Of a DNA stretch of 36,165 nucleotides, positions 28,155-36,165 are shown one piece after another. The position numbers and the translations under genes were made by a program. The DNA lies in the NCBI GenBank assembly GCA_947448325.1, contig CANFMK010000006.1, forward strand, positions 1 to 36,165, in the 5' to 3' direction. The notes below the pieces were generated by a model that made no database searches, was not told the origin of the DNA, and saw only the letters and a list, made by a program, of their open reading frames with translations. The stretch comes from Comamonadaceae bacterium. Its GTDB lineage: Bacteria > Pseudomonadota > Gammaproteobacteria > Burkholderiales > Burkholderiaceae_C. Positions within the stretch are counted from its first letter, which is position 1. Every line of letters begins with the position of its first letter.

Positions 28155-30386
28155 ATGCGCCGTTTTTTGATGACCCCCAAGTCCACGAACCCCTTTTCAT
28201 TGACCTTTTGTGCACAGGCCTGTGCTGGGGCCTTGGGCCTTTTCGGGGGGATCGGCGCTTTCGCGCAAGCCGCCAACACGCCCGCCAGCCCGTCGACGCC
28301 GGTGCAGGACATGGGTCAAATTGAAATCAAAAGCAACCGCGACAACGACACCGCGGTGCGCCGGGAATCCACGGCGTCCAAGATCGTCATTGGCCGAGAA
28401 GAAATCGAGAAGCAAGGCGACGCCAGCTTGGGTGAGGTGCTCAAACGCCTGCCCGGTGTGACGATTCAAGGCGCCCCCGGTCGCGGCGGGGCGATTCGCA
28501 TGCGCGGTCTGGGCAGCGGCTACACCCAAATTTTGCTGGATGGTCAACGCGTGCCGCCGGGCTTTTCGGTGGATTCATTGACGCCCGAGCAGGTCGAGAA
28601 AATTGAAATTTTGCGCGCGCCCACCGCCGAGACCGGTGCCCGTGCGATTGCCGGCACCATCAACATCGTGCTGCGCGAAGGCCAAAAGGCCAATCCGGAT
28701 GACTTTAAAGTCGGTACCAGCTTTGAGCATGGTCAGGTGTCAGAGCAGGTCAACTGGGTGCATAACTTGCAGACCGAAGGCATGAATGGCACGCTGACCT
28801 TGTCTGGGTTTGACAGCAAACGCCCTGACGATGTCAGCACACATACCGTCTCGGAAGTTCAGGCCAATCCTGCTGCAAAGACCGACCGCACCAGCGATAC
28901 CGTCAGTGTCGGGCGGCGACAAGGCGTGCATGCCAACGCCCGCTTGCAGTGGCGTGGTGAACAGGGCACCAGCCTGGTGTTGATGCCGTTTCTGGTCTAT
29001 TCCGACTACACGAATCAGGGGCGGACTGACTTGCGTCAGACCGACGCCGCCCACAGCGTGACCACCGACAGCGCGAACCTGGCCACGCAAAGCCGTTATG
29101 TGATGACGCGACTCAACGGTCAATTCAACCGCCGCCTGAGTGCAGACGATTTGATGGAAGTCAAGTTTGGTTTGGGCCGCTCGACCTACAAATACCAATT
29201 TGACCAAACCGGCGGCATGACGGGCTTGTTGCCCACTTTGAGCCAGCGCCAAGACTTCACCGACCTGTCCAACAACCTGAGCGGAAAACTGACCCAGGTG
29301 TTGCCCAACGGCCACCAACTGGTCAGCGGTTTGGAGTTGGAAGGCGTGAACCGCAACGAAGCCGGCACGACGTCGGTCACCGATGAATCCGGCGATTTGA
29401 AAGCCAGCACCCAGCGCTGGGCCATCTACACCCAAGATGAATGGAAGTTCAATTCGCAGTGGTCAGCCCATGCCGGTTTGCGCTACGAAAACATTCTGAC
29501 CTCCGGCACCAGCAGCGATGGCACTCGCCGCAACACCAGTTCGGTTTTGTCGCCGCTGCTGCACGCGCTGTGGAAGCCGGTGCCAGGCAGTCGCGACCAG
29601 ATTCGCATGAGCCTGACGCGCAGTTACAAAACGCCCACGTTGTACAACCTGGTGGCGCTGCCTTCTTTGTCGCGAGAGACCAACAGCCCGACGCGCACCG
29701 ACCGCGTTGGCAATCCGGATCTGCGTCCTGAGTTGGCTACCGGCATCGATCTGGCGGCCGAGCGGTATTTTGAAGGCGGGGGTTTGGTCAGTGCCAACCT
29801 GTTTCATCGCAACATCACCGATTTGATCCGTTACACCATCACCCAAGTCAGTAACCCAAGTTGGGCGCCAGGCCAAACGCGCTGGGTCTCCAGCCCGCAC
29901 AACGTGGGCGATGCGGTCACGCAAGGCATTGAGCTGGAAGCCAAGTTTCGTTTGAACCAGTTGTGGCCCGAGGCCTTGCCGGTGGACATTCGCAGCAACA
30001 TGAGCTTTTTCCGTTCACGCGTCAAAGACGTGCCCGGCCCCAACAACCGCCTTGACCAGCAGCCCGATATGACCGCCAACCTGGGCGCGGATTATCGGGT
30101 GCGCAGCCTGCCGGTCACGCTGGGCGGCAATATCAACTACAACCCAGACTACAGCACGCGCCAAAGCGATGCCCAATGGGCTTACCAAGGTGCCAAAAAA
30201 GTGGTGGATGTCTATGGCTTGTGGCGCTACTCAGCCGCCACGGCGCTGCGCCTGACGGTGAGCAACCTGACCCCTTCGGACTACATCACGGGCAGCACGT
30301 ATGTCGGCAATGGCGTCTCAGAAACCGCCCGCACCACCACACGCAATTGGCAAAACGTGACGCTGCGGCTGGAGTTGAAAATCTAG
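28155..30386 (+). CDS. TonB-dependent outer-membrane receptor
   Basis: 743 aa; plug domain ASLGEVLKRLPGVTIQGAPGRGGAIRMRGLGSGYTQILLDGQRVP...VEKIEILRAPTAETGARAIAGTINIVLREG; C-terminal beta-barrel strand WQNVTLRLELKI. Confidence 0.92.
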   Translation: MRRFLMTPKSTNPFSLTFCAQACAGALGLFGGIGAFAQAANTPASPSTPVQDMGQIEIKSNRDNDTAVRRESTASKIVIGREEIEKQGDASLGEVLKRLPGVTIQGAPGRGGAIRMRGLGSGYTQILLDGQRVPPGFSVDSLTPEQVEKIEILRAPTAETGARAIAGTINIVLREGQKANPDDFKVGTSFEHGQVSEQVNWVHNLQTEGMNGTLTLSGFDSKRPDDVSTHTVSEVQANPAAKTDRTSDTVSVGRRQGVHANARLQWRGEQGTSLVLMPFLVYSDYTNQGRTDLRQTDAAHSVTTDSANLATQSRYVMTRLNGQFNRRLSADDLMEVKFGLGRSTYKYQFDQTGGMTGLLPTLSQRQDFTDLSNNLSGKLTQVLPNGHQLVSGLELEGVNRNEAGTTSVTDESGDLKASTQRWAIYTQDEWKFNSQWSAHAGLRYENILTSGTSSDGTRRNTSSVLSPLLHALWKPVPGSRDQIRMSLTRSYKTPTLYNLVALPSLSRETNSPTRTDRVGNPDLRPELATGIDLAAERYFEGGGLVSANLFHRNITDLIRYTITQVSNPSWAPGQTRWVSSPHNVGDAVTQGIELEAKFRLNQLWPEALPVDIRSNMSFFRSRVKDVPGPNNRLDQQPDMTANLGADYRVRSLPVTLGGNINYNPDYSTRQSDAQWAYQGAKKVVDVYGLWRYSAATALRLTVSNLTPSDYITGSTYVGNGVSETARTTTRNWQNVTLRLELKI

Positions 30387-31258
30387 GCCATGCCGTTGCG
30401 TTGGGCCAGTTCAACGAACAGGCCCGAGTGGTCTAAATCGGTCAGTCCATGGTCGATCGCCTGCGCATACAGTTGTTCAAACAAGGTGCTGATGGGCGCT
30501 TCAAAGCCCAGTGATTGTGCGGTGTCCAGCGCATTGCGCATGTCTTTGAGTTGCACCGACATGCGCGCACGCGGCGCAAAATCGCGCTCCACCATGCGTT
30601 GGCCATGCAGTTCCAAAATCCGGCTTTGCGCAAAGCCGCCGCCAATGGCCTCGCGCACCTTGGCCATGTCGGCGCCGCCTTTGGCACACAAAAGCAAAGC
30701 TTCGGCCACTGCGCCGATGGTGATGCCCACGATCATCTGATTGGCCAGCTTGGCCAGCTGGCCTGCGCCATGAGGCCCGACATGGGTGGCTTTGCCCAAG
30801 TGCTGCAGTGCCGGCAAGGCCCTTGCCAGGTCCGAGGCCTCACCGCCCACCATGATGGCCAGCGTGCCGGCCTCGGCCGCTACCGTGCCGCCCGAAACCG
30901 GTGCGTCCAGATGCGCCACCCCCAAAGCGTTCAGGCGTGCAGCATGGTCGCGCGCTTCGGCCGGTTTGATGGAGGCCATGTCGATCATCAAGCTGCCCGG
31001 GGGCATGGCGGCCGCCGCTCCCAACTCAAACAGCACATGGGCGACGATAGGGCCGCTCTCGAGCAGGCTGATGACCAGGTCGGCCTCGCGCACCGCGTCC
31101 TGCACCTGTGCATGGGCCGTGGCACCGTGGGCCGTGAGCGCTTGGGCTTTGTCAGGACTGCGGTTCCAGACCTGCATGGCAAAGCCTGCAGCACACAAAC
31201 GTTGCGCCATGGGCGCGCCCATGCGGCCTATGCCCAAGACGGCGATCTTCAAGTTCAT
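30383..31258 (-). CDS. NAD(P)-dependent beta-hydroxyacid dehydrogenase (3-hydroxyisobutyrate dehydrogenase / tartronate semialdehyde reductase family)
   Basis: Start ATG 31258; IAVLGIGRMGAPMAQRLCAAGFAMQVWNR, DAPVSGGTVAAEAGTLAIMVGG, GQLAKLANQMIVGITIGAVAEAL. Confidence 0.88.
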   Translation of the reverse strand: MNLKIAVLGIGRMGAPMAQRLCAAGFAMQVWNRSPDKAQALTAHGATAHAQVQDAVREADLVISLLESGPIVAHVLFELGAAAAMPPGSLMIDMASIKPAEARDHAARLNALGVAHLDAPVSGGTVAAEAGTLAIMVGGEASDLARALPALQHLGKATHVGPHGAGQLAKLANQMIVGITIGAVAEALLLCAKGGADMAKVREAIGGGFAQSRILELHGQRMVERDFAPRARMSVQLKDMRNALDTAQSLGFEAPISTLFEQLYAQAIDHGLTDLDHSGLFVELAQRNGMA

Positions 31259-31408
31259 ACATTCTCCAAACCAGGTGTTCGTTTTCAGCGATTGTGGCGG
31301 CTTGGAAGGCCGGCTTGGGTCCTTCGCTGTCACCTGCGGTATGACAAGATCAACCGGGTTCTTGCACACTCGCACCTGCGACCTTTGTTTCACTTGAGGA
31401 CATTCCAC

Positions 31409-32305
31409 ATGACTTCCCCAACCGCCACTGCCCCCAAACCCAGAGTTCATTCCACCGCTTGGTATGACAGCATGTACAACAACCGGGCTTTGGTGCCCGA
31501 TTTTGCCGACCACTTTGCACGCTGGCAAAGCGCCTCGCAAGCGGTGCGCAGCCAGGTGGCATGCACATTGGATGTGGCTTATGGCGACGGTGTGAACGAA
31601 ACTTTGGACATCTTTCCAGCGGCGTTGCCCAATGCGCCGGTGGTAGTTTTCATTCATGGCGGTTACTGGCGCAGCTTGGACAAGTCAGACCATTCCTTCG
31701 TGGCCCCAGCCCTGCAAGCCATGGGCGCGTGTGTGGTGATCGTCAATTATGCTTTGTGCCCGAGCACGCAAGGTCAGACGGTCACCGTACCGGACATTGC
31801 GTTGCAGATGACCCGTGCTGTGGCATGGACCTACCAACACATTGCCGCCCACGGCGGTGACCCCCAGCGCATCACACTGGCAGGGCACTCAGCCGGCGGC
31901 CATTTGGCCGCCATGCTGCTGGCCACCGACTGGAAAAAAGTGAACCCCACGCTCCCGGTGCATTTATCGCGCAAAGCCATTTCGATCTCGGGCTTGTACG
32001 ACCTGGAGCCGATTCGCAAGGCGCCATTCATCCAAGCCTCTTTGCACCTCACCCCCAAGCAGGTGCGGCAAGCCAGCCCAGCGCAGTGGGCCAGCCCACG
32101 CCAGCGCACGCTGTACACCTTGGCGGGCGCGCAGGAAAGCGCTGAATTCTTGCGGCAAAACCAGCTGATTCAACAGCGCTGGGGGTCGCGCACCGTCCCC
32201 GTTTGCGAAGCGCTTCCCGACTGCAACCATTTCAGCGTGTTGACCGAATTGACCCGCAGTGGCAGCCGACTGAACGATCTGATGCGCCAGCTCATTGTGC
32301 TGTAA
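31409..32305 (+). CDS. Alpha/beta hydrolase (kynurenine formamidase-like esterase family)
   Basis: Start ATG 31409; VVFIHGGYWRSLDKSDHSFVAP and ITLAGHSAGGHLAAMLLATDW. Confidence 0.85.
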   Translation: MTSPTATAPKPRVHSTAWYDSMYNNRALVPDFADHFARWQSASQAVRSQVACTLDVAYGDGVNETLDIFPAALPNAPVVVFIHGGYWRSLDKSDHSFVAPALQAMGACVVIVNYALCPSTQGQTVTVPDIALQMTRAVAWTYQHIAAHGGDPQRITLAGHSAGGHLAAMLLATDWKKVNPTLPVHLSRKAISISGLYDLEPIRKAPFIQASLHLTPKQVRQASPAQWASPRQRTLYTLAGAQESAEFLRQNQLIQQRWGSRTVPVCEALPDCNHFSVLTELTRSGSRLNDLMRQLIVL

Positions 32306-32326
32306 GGGGCTTGGGCACGGCGCAAA

Positions 32327-32358
32327 AAAGCCCTGTCGCGAGAGGCGATCAGGGCTTT
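32327..32358. terminator. Bidirectional intrinsic terminator between convergent genes
   Basis: AAAGCCCTG-TCGCGAGAGGCGAT-CAGGGCTTT; upstream A-run serves as the T-run on the minus strand. Confidence 0.75.
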
Positions 32359-32382
32359 GTAGGGATGCTGTTAAAGCTCAGA

Positions 32383-33354
32383 TCATTCCGGTTCGATCTT
32401 GGCGTCGCGCACCACCTTGGCCCAGCGCGGGGCTTCCGCTTTGATCAGCGCCGCAAATTGCTCGGGCGTGCCGCCGCCAATTTCGTTGCCTTGACTCAAA
32501 ATTTTATCTTTCACCTCAGGGTCTTGTAAGGCCTTGTTGCAAGCCGCATTGAGCTGTTTGATCAGGTCGGCGGACAGGCCTTTGGGACCGATCAAACCTT
32601 GCCAGTTCATGACTTCCACCGCAGGGAAGCCTTGTTCGCCCATGGTCGGAATGTCCGGTGCCAGCGGCGAACGGGTTTTGCTGGTGATGGCCAAAGCGCG
32701 CAGACGGCCCGCTTTGATGGACGGCATGGCGGTGTACATCTGCTCGAACATCATGTGCACCTGACCGCCCATCAGGTCGGTGGCGCCGGCCGAGCCGCTT
32801 TTGTAAGGGGCGTGAATCATGTCGATGCCGGCGGCGTTTTCAAACAAGGCGCCACTCAAGTGGTGTGAGCCGCCAATGCCTCCCGAGGCGTAACTGAGTT
32901 TGCCGGGCGCCGCTTTGGCCGCGGCCACAATGTCTTTGACTGTTTTATAAGGTGAGTCGTTGCGCACCATCAAAATCAAGGGGCCGCGCTCAATCAGGCA
33001 GATTGGCGTCAAGTCGTTTTGCGGGTCAAAGTTCAGTTTTTTGAACAAGGCCTGGTTCACCGCCAAGGGCGCGAAGTTGCCCATGCCCAGGGTGTAGCCG
33101 TCAGGCTTGCCGCGCGCAATGGCTTCGGTGCCGATGTTGCCGCCAGCGCCAGCTTTGTTGTCGATGATGATGGGTTGGCCCAGCACAGCGGTCATGGCCT
33201 TGGCCACTTGGCGTGAACGCGAGTCGGCATTGCCACCGGCCGCATAAGGACACACCCAGGTGATGGGCTTGCTGGGGAATTTGTCTTGCGCTTGGGCCCA
33301 AGCGGGCACGAGCAATGCGGTGCCAGTCGCTTGCAGCAGTTCTCTTCTTTTCAT
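32383..33354 (-). CDS. Bug/TctC family periplasmic receptor
   Basis: MKRRELLQATGTALLVPAWAQAQDKFPSKPITWVCPYAAGGNADSRSRQVAKAM, APYKSGSAGATDLMGGQVHMMFEQ. Confidence 0.92.
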   Translation of the reverse strand: MKRRELLQATGTALLVPAWAQAQDKFPSKPITWVCPYAAGGNADSRSRQVAKAMTAVLGQPIIIDNKAGAGGNIGTEAIARGKPDGYTLGMGNFAPLAVNQALFKKLNFDPQNDLTPICLIERGPLILMVRNDSPYKTVKDIVAAAKAAPGKLSYASGGIGGSHHLSGALFENAAGIDMIHAPYKSGSAGATDLMGGQVHMMFEQMYTAMPSIKAGRLRALAITSKTRSPLAPDIPTMGEQGFPAVEVMNWQGLIGPKGLSADLIKQLNAACNKALQDPEVKDKILSQGNEIGGGTPEQFAALIKAEAPRWAKVVRDAKIEPE

Positions 33355-33369
33355 GCGATGTCGTTCCAA

Positions 33370-34575
33370 TTAAGCGGGTAAAAAACGTTCGACCAGCAAG
33401 CTCCAATAGGCCGAGCCAATGGCCACGTTGTCGTCATTGAAGTCGTAGCCGGGGTTGTGCACCATGCAGGCGCCGTGCCCACCGCCACTGCCGTCGCCGT
33501 TGCCAATCAGCAAGTAGCAGCCGGGTACTTTTTCCAGCATGAAGGCAAAGTCTTCGCTGCCGGTCAGCGCCGGGCCTTGGCGGGTGATGCTGGCCTCGCC
33601 CACCAACTCTGCGCCCACCGTGCGTGCAAATTCAGTTTCATCCGGGGTGTTGACCAGTACCGCATATCCGCGCTGATAGTCGATGCTGGCTTTCACTCCG
33701 TAGCTTTGCGCCTGGGCATGAACCAGTTCTTTGATGCGGGTTTCCAGCAGTTTGCGAACATTGCGGTCCAGTGAGCGCACGCTGAGTTTCATGGTGCAAG
33801 TTTGCGGAATGACGTTATTGGCCATGCCGGCGTTGAACGCGCCCACCGTGATGACCGCCATGTGCAGCGGGTCCACATTGCGCGAAACGATGGTCTGCAA
33901 GCCCATCACGATCGCCGAGCCTGCCACGATCGAATCGGCCGCTGTGTGCGGCATGGCGCCGTGGCCGCCAATGCCTTCTAAAGTGATGGTCACATTGTCG
34001 GACGAGGCCATGGCCGGACCCTCGCGAAACACCAGCTTGCCCTGTGGATGGCTGGGCATGTTGTGCATCGCAAAAATGGCGTTGCACGGGTATTTGGTGA
34101 ACAAGCCGTCTTCCATCATCTTTACTGCGCCGCCCAAACCTTCTTCGGCGGGTTGGAAAATCAGGTTCACCGTGCCTGAGAACTGACCTTTTTGGGCGAT
34201 GTGTTTGGCGGCCGCCAGCAGCATGGCGGTGTGGCCGTCGTGACCGCAGGCGTGCATGATGCCGGTGTGGCAGCTGCTGTAGTCCAGGCCGGTGGCTTCG
34301 TCAATCGGCAAGGCGTCCATGTCGGCGCGGATGCCGATGGATTGGGTGCCCGTGCCACGTTTCAGTTGCCCTACCAATCCGGTGCCTCCCAGGCCCCGCT
34401 CGACCTTGTAGCCCCAAGCGGTCAATTGCTTGGCCACCAAGTCGCTGGTGCGGTATTCCTTGTAGCCCATTTCGGGATGCTTGTGAATGTCGCGGCGCAC
34501 GGCAATGAATTCATCGGCCTGGGCTTGCAGGGCGTTGAGTTTGTCGTGCAAAAAAGCGTCGCGTGGGGCGTTCAT
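33370..34575 (-). CDS. M20 family amidohydrolase (hippurate hydrolase-like)
   Basis: Start ATG 34575; RRDIHKHPEMGYKEYRTSDLVAKQL, GIRADMDALPIDEATGLDYSSCHTGIMHACGHDGHTAMLLAAAKHI, FQPAEEGLGGAVKMMEDG. Confidence 0.92.
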   Translation of the reverse strand: MNAPRDAFLHDKLNALQAQADEFIAVRRDIHKHPEMGYKEYRTSDLVAKQLTAWGYKVERGLGGTGLVGQLKRGTGTQSIGIRADMDALPIDEATGLDYSSCHTGIMHACGHDGHTAMLLAAAKHIAQKGQFSGTVNLIFQPAEEGLGGAVKMMEDGLFTKYPCNAIFAMHNMPSHPQGKLVFREGPAMASSDNVTITLEGIGGHGAMPHTAADSIVAGSAIVMGLQTIVSRNVDPLHMAVITVGAFNAGMANNVIPQTCTMKLSVRSLDRNVRKLLETRIKELVHAQAQSYGVKASIDYQRGYAVLVNTPDETEFARTVGAELVGEASITRQGPALTGSEDFAFMLEKVPGCYLLIGNGDGSGGGHGACMVHNPGYDFNDDNVAIGSAYWSLLVERFLPA

Positions 34576-34704
34576 GGGGAGATCCTTTCCAAACAGGCGT
34601 CGATGAGATACCCAGAGGTTAAACCATTTGGCAACCGACAGTGCCAAGGCTTTTCCCTGACAGGATCGCTGCGAGAATATGGCCCCAAACAACGAAAGCA
34701 TCCG

Positions 34705-35436
34705 ATGGATGAATGGACATACCCCCTGGGCGTGGCTTTGCTGGGCTACACCGTCCTGGGCTTGACCGGTTTTGGCTCGGCCTTGGTCATCGTGCCCTTG
34801 CTGGCCTGGCACTGGCCGCTGCCCGAGGTGGTGGCCCTGACCCTGCTCATGGATGTGCCCGCCTCGGTGTTTCACAGCGGCCTGAATTGGCGGCGGGTGC
34901 AATGGTCCGAATTGCTGCGCCTGTTACCGGGTTTGGTGCTGGGCACGGTGATCGGCCTGTGGCTGGCGCCGCGCCTGCCAGATCGCTGGCCCTTGTTGAT
35001 TTTGGGCGTTTATGTCGCCTCCGTGGGGCTCAACGCCCTGCGCCCAGCGGCCGCCCGCAGCGCGCCAGCCGCACCCGCCTGGGCCTATGCGGTTGGAGTG
35101 GTGGTGGGCGTGGTGGAAATGCTGTTTGGCACCGCAGGTCCCGTGGTGGTGGCCTGGTTGTCGCGCCGCGTGCCGGATGTGCAGCGCCTGCGCGCCAGCA
35201 CGCCCATGATCATCACCGTGGCCGCCAGCACGGTGCTGAGTGGCATGGCTTTGGAGGGGCGTCTGAGTGAGCCGGTGCTGTGGACCCGCTGGTCGGTGTT
35301 GATTGTGGCCGCCCTGCTGGGGGTCGCCCTGGGCCACCGCTTGGCCAGTCGACTGCCGGTAGCGCGGCTGCGCCAGATCATTTGCAGTTTGCTGGTGGTC
35401 AGTGGTGGCCTGTTGGCCCTGAACGCACTGCGCTAG
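34705..35436 (+). CDS. TauE/SafE family membrane permease (sulfite exporter-like)
   Basis: Start ATG 34705; multispan hydrophobic protein with GLTGFGSALVIVPLLAW and second-half repeat GVVVGVVEMLFGTAGPVVVAWL. Confidence 0.85.
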   Translation: MDEWTYPLGVALLGYTVLGLTGFGSALVIVPLLAWHWPLPEVVALTLLMDVPASVFHSGLNWRRVQWSELLRLLPGLVLGTVIGLWLAPRLPDRWPLLILGVYVASVGLNALRPAAARSAPAAPAWAYAVGVVVGVVEMLFGTAGPVVVAWLSRRVPDVQRLRASTPMIITVAASTVLSGMALEGRLSEPVLWTRWSVLIVAALLGVALGHRLASRLPVARLRQIICSLLVVSGGLLALNALR

Positions 35437-35460
35437 GACCCACTCGCACCACCAGCCCAG

Positions 35461-36165
35461 TTACATCAACAGGTGTTCGCCGGCGTTGTCGCCGCCCAAG
35501 GTGACGTAGTTGACTTTGCGGATGTCCATCAACTTGGTGCCGCCAGCGTAGCTGATCGAGCTTTGCACGTCTTGCTCCATCTCGATCAAGGTGTCGGCCA
35601 GCTTGCCTTTGATGGGCTCCAAAATGCGCTTGCCTTCGACGTGCTTGTACTCGCCCTTGTTGAAGTCGGAGGCCGAGCCGTAGTATTCCTTGAACATTTC
35701 GCCATCGACCTCGACGGTTTTGCCGGGCGACTCTTCGTGGCCCGCGAACAATGAGCCAATCATGACCATGCTGGCGCCAAAGCGAATACTCTTGGCGATG
35801 TCTCCGTGGCTGCGGATGCCGCCGTCGGCAATGATGGGCTTGGTGGCCACGCGGGCGCACCATTTGAGGGCCGACAATTGCCAGCCGCCGGTACCAAAAC
35901 CCGTCTTGAGTTTGGTGATGCAGACCTTGCCCGGGCCTACGCCCACTTTGGTCGCGTCCGCACCCCAGTTTTCCAGGTCGATCACGGCTTCAGGCGTGGC
36001 CACGTTGCCGGCAATCACAAAGCTGGTGGGCAGCTTGGCCTTGATGTAGGCAATCATGTCGCGCACGCTGTCGGCGTGGCCGTGGGCGATGTCGATGGTG
36101 ATGTAGTCCGGCACCAGTTTTTCTGACGCCAGTTGGTCCACCGTGGCGCGGTCTGGGGCTTTCAC
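35461..36165 (-). CDS. guaC: GMP reductase (partial; N-terminus beyond right window edge)
   Basis: [84 protein letters not shown]...[33 protein letters not shown]; the first codon in the window is GTG mid-gene. Confidence 0.93.
   Translation of the reverse strand: MKAPDRATVDQLASEKLVPDYITIDIAHGHADSVRDMIAYIKAKLPTSFVIAGNVATPEAVIDLENWGADATKVGVGPGKVCITKLKTGFGTGGWQLSALKWCARVATKPIIADGGIRSHGDIAKSIRFGASMVMIGSLFAGHEESPGKTVEVDGEMFKEYYGSASDFNKGEYKHVEGKRILEPIKGKLADTLIEMEQDVQSSISYAGGTKLMDIRKVNYVTLGGDNAGEHLLM

Noticed and set aside
1-36165. CRISPR array, tRNA, rRNA, IS element, prophage, toxin-antitoxin or defence system
   Set aside because: No regularly spaced repeats, transposase, integrase or recognisable defence proteins found on reading both strands; a tRNA/ncRNA scan was not possible without tools.

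Overview
This is a dense chromosomal segment, probably from a Burkholderiales/Comamonadaceae-type betaproteobacterium. That placement is an inference from the abundant Bug/TctC receptors and overall gene style. I support 33 CDSs and see no tRNA, rRNA, CRISPR array, transposase or phage gene. Main blocks: (1) a partial 8-oxoguanine deaminase (minus strand, runs off the left edge and is absent from the supplied ORF track), divergent from a ttu-like operon of tartrate dehydrogenase, Bug receptor, glycerate 2-kinase and secreted Kelch propeller; (2) a Crp/Fnr regulator with an FNR-like box just upstream, and a thioredoxin-like protein; (3) a guanine deaminase / Cys-rich oxidoreductase-like / SRPBCC operon joined by ATGA overlaps, divergent from a BMP-type (purine/nucleoside) ABC transporter operon followed by an adenosine/adenine deaminase; (4) an M16 peptidase, an HSL-type esterase and an orphan second BMP receptor; (5) a cobalt-type nitrile hydratase operon (alpha with CTLCSC and a native poly-His N-terminus, beta, accessory protein); (6) Bug receptors flanking a HisD-family, HpsN-like dehydrogenase; (7) dcd, rhlE, a TonB-dependent receptor, a GarR/HIBADH-type dehydrogenase, an alpha/beta hydrolase, an M20 amidohydrolase with a Bug receptor, a TauE/SafE permease and a partial GMP reductase. 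Nothing seen amounts to a demonstrably new system. The best leads are the nitrile hydratase operon beside a purine-type receptor within a purine-salvage neighbourhood, the overlapping inverted repeats in its leader, the Kelch protein in the tartrate operon, the FNR-like box, and the guaD operon partners.
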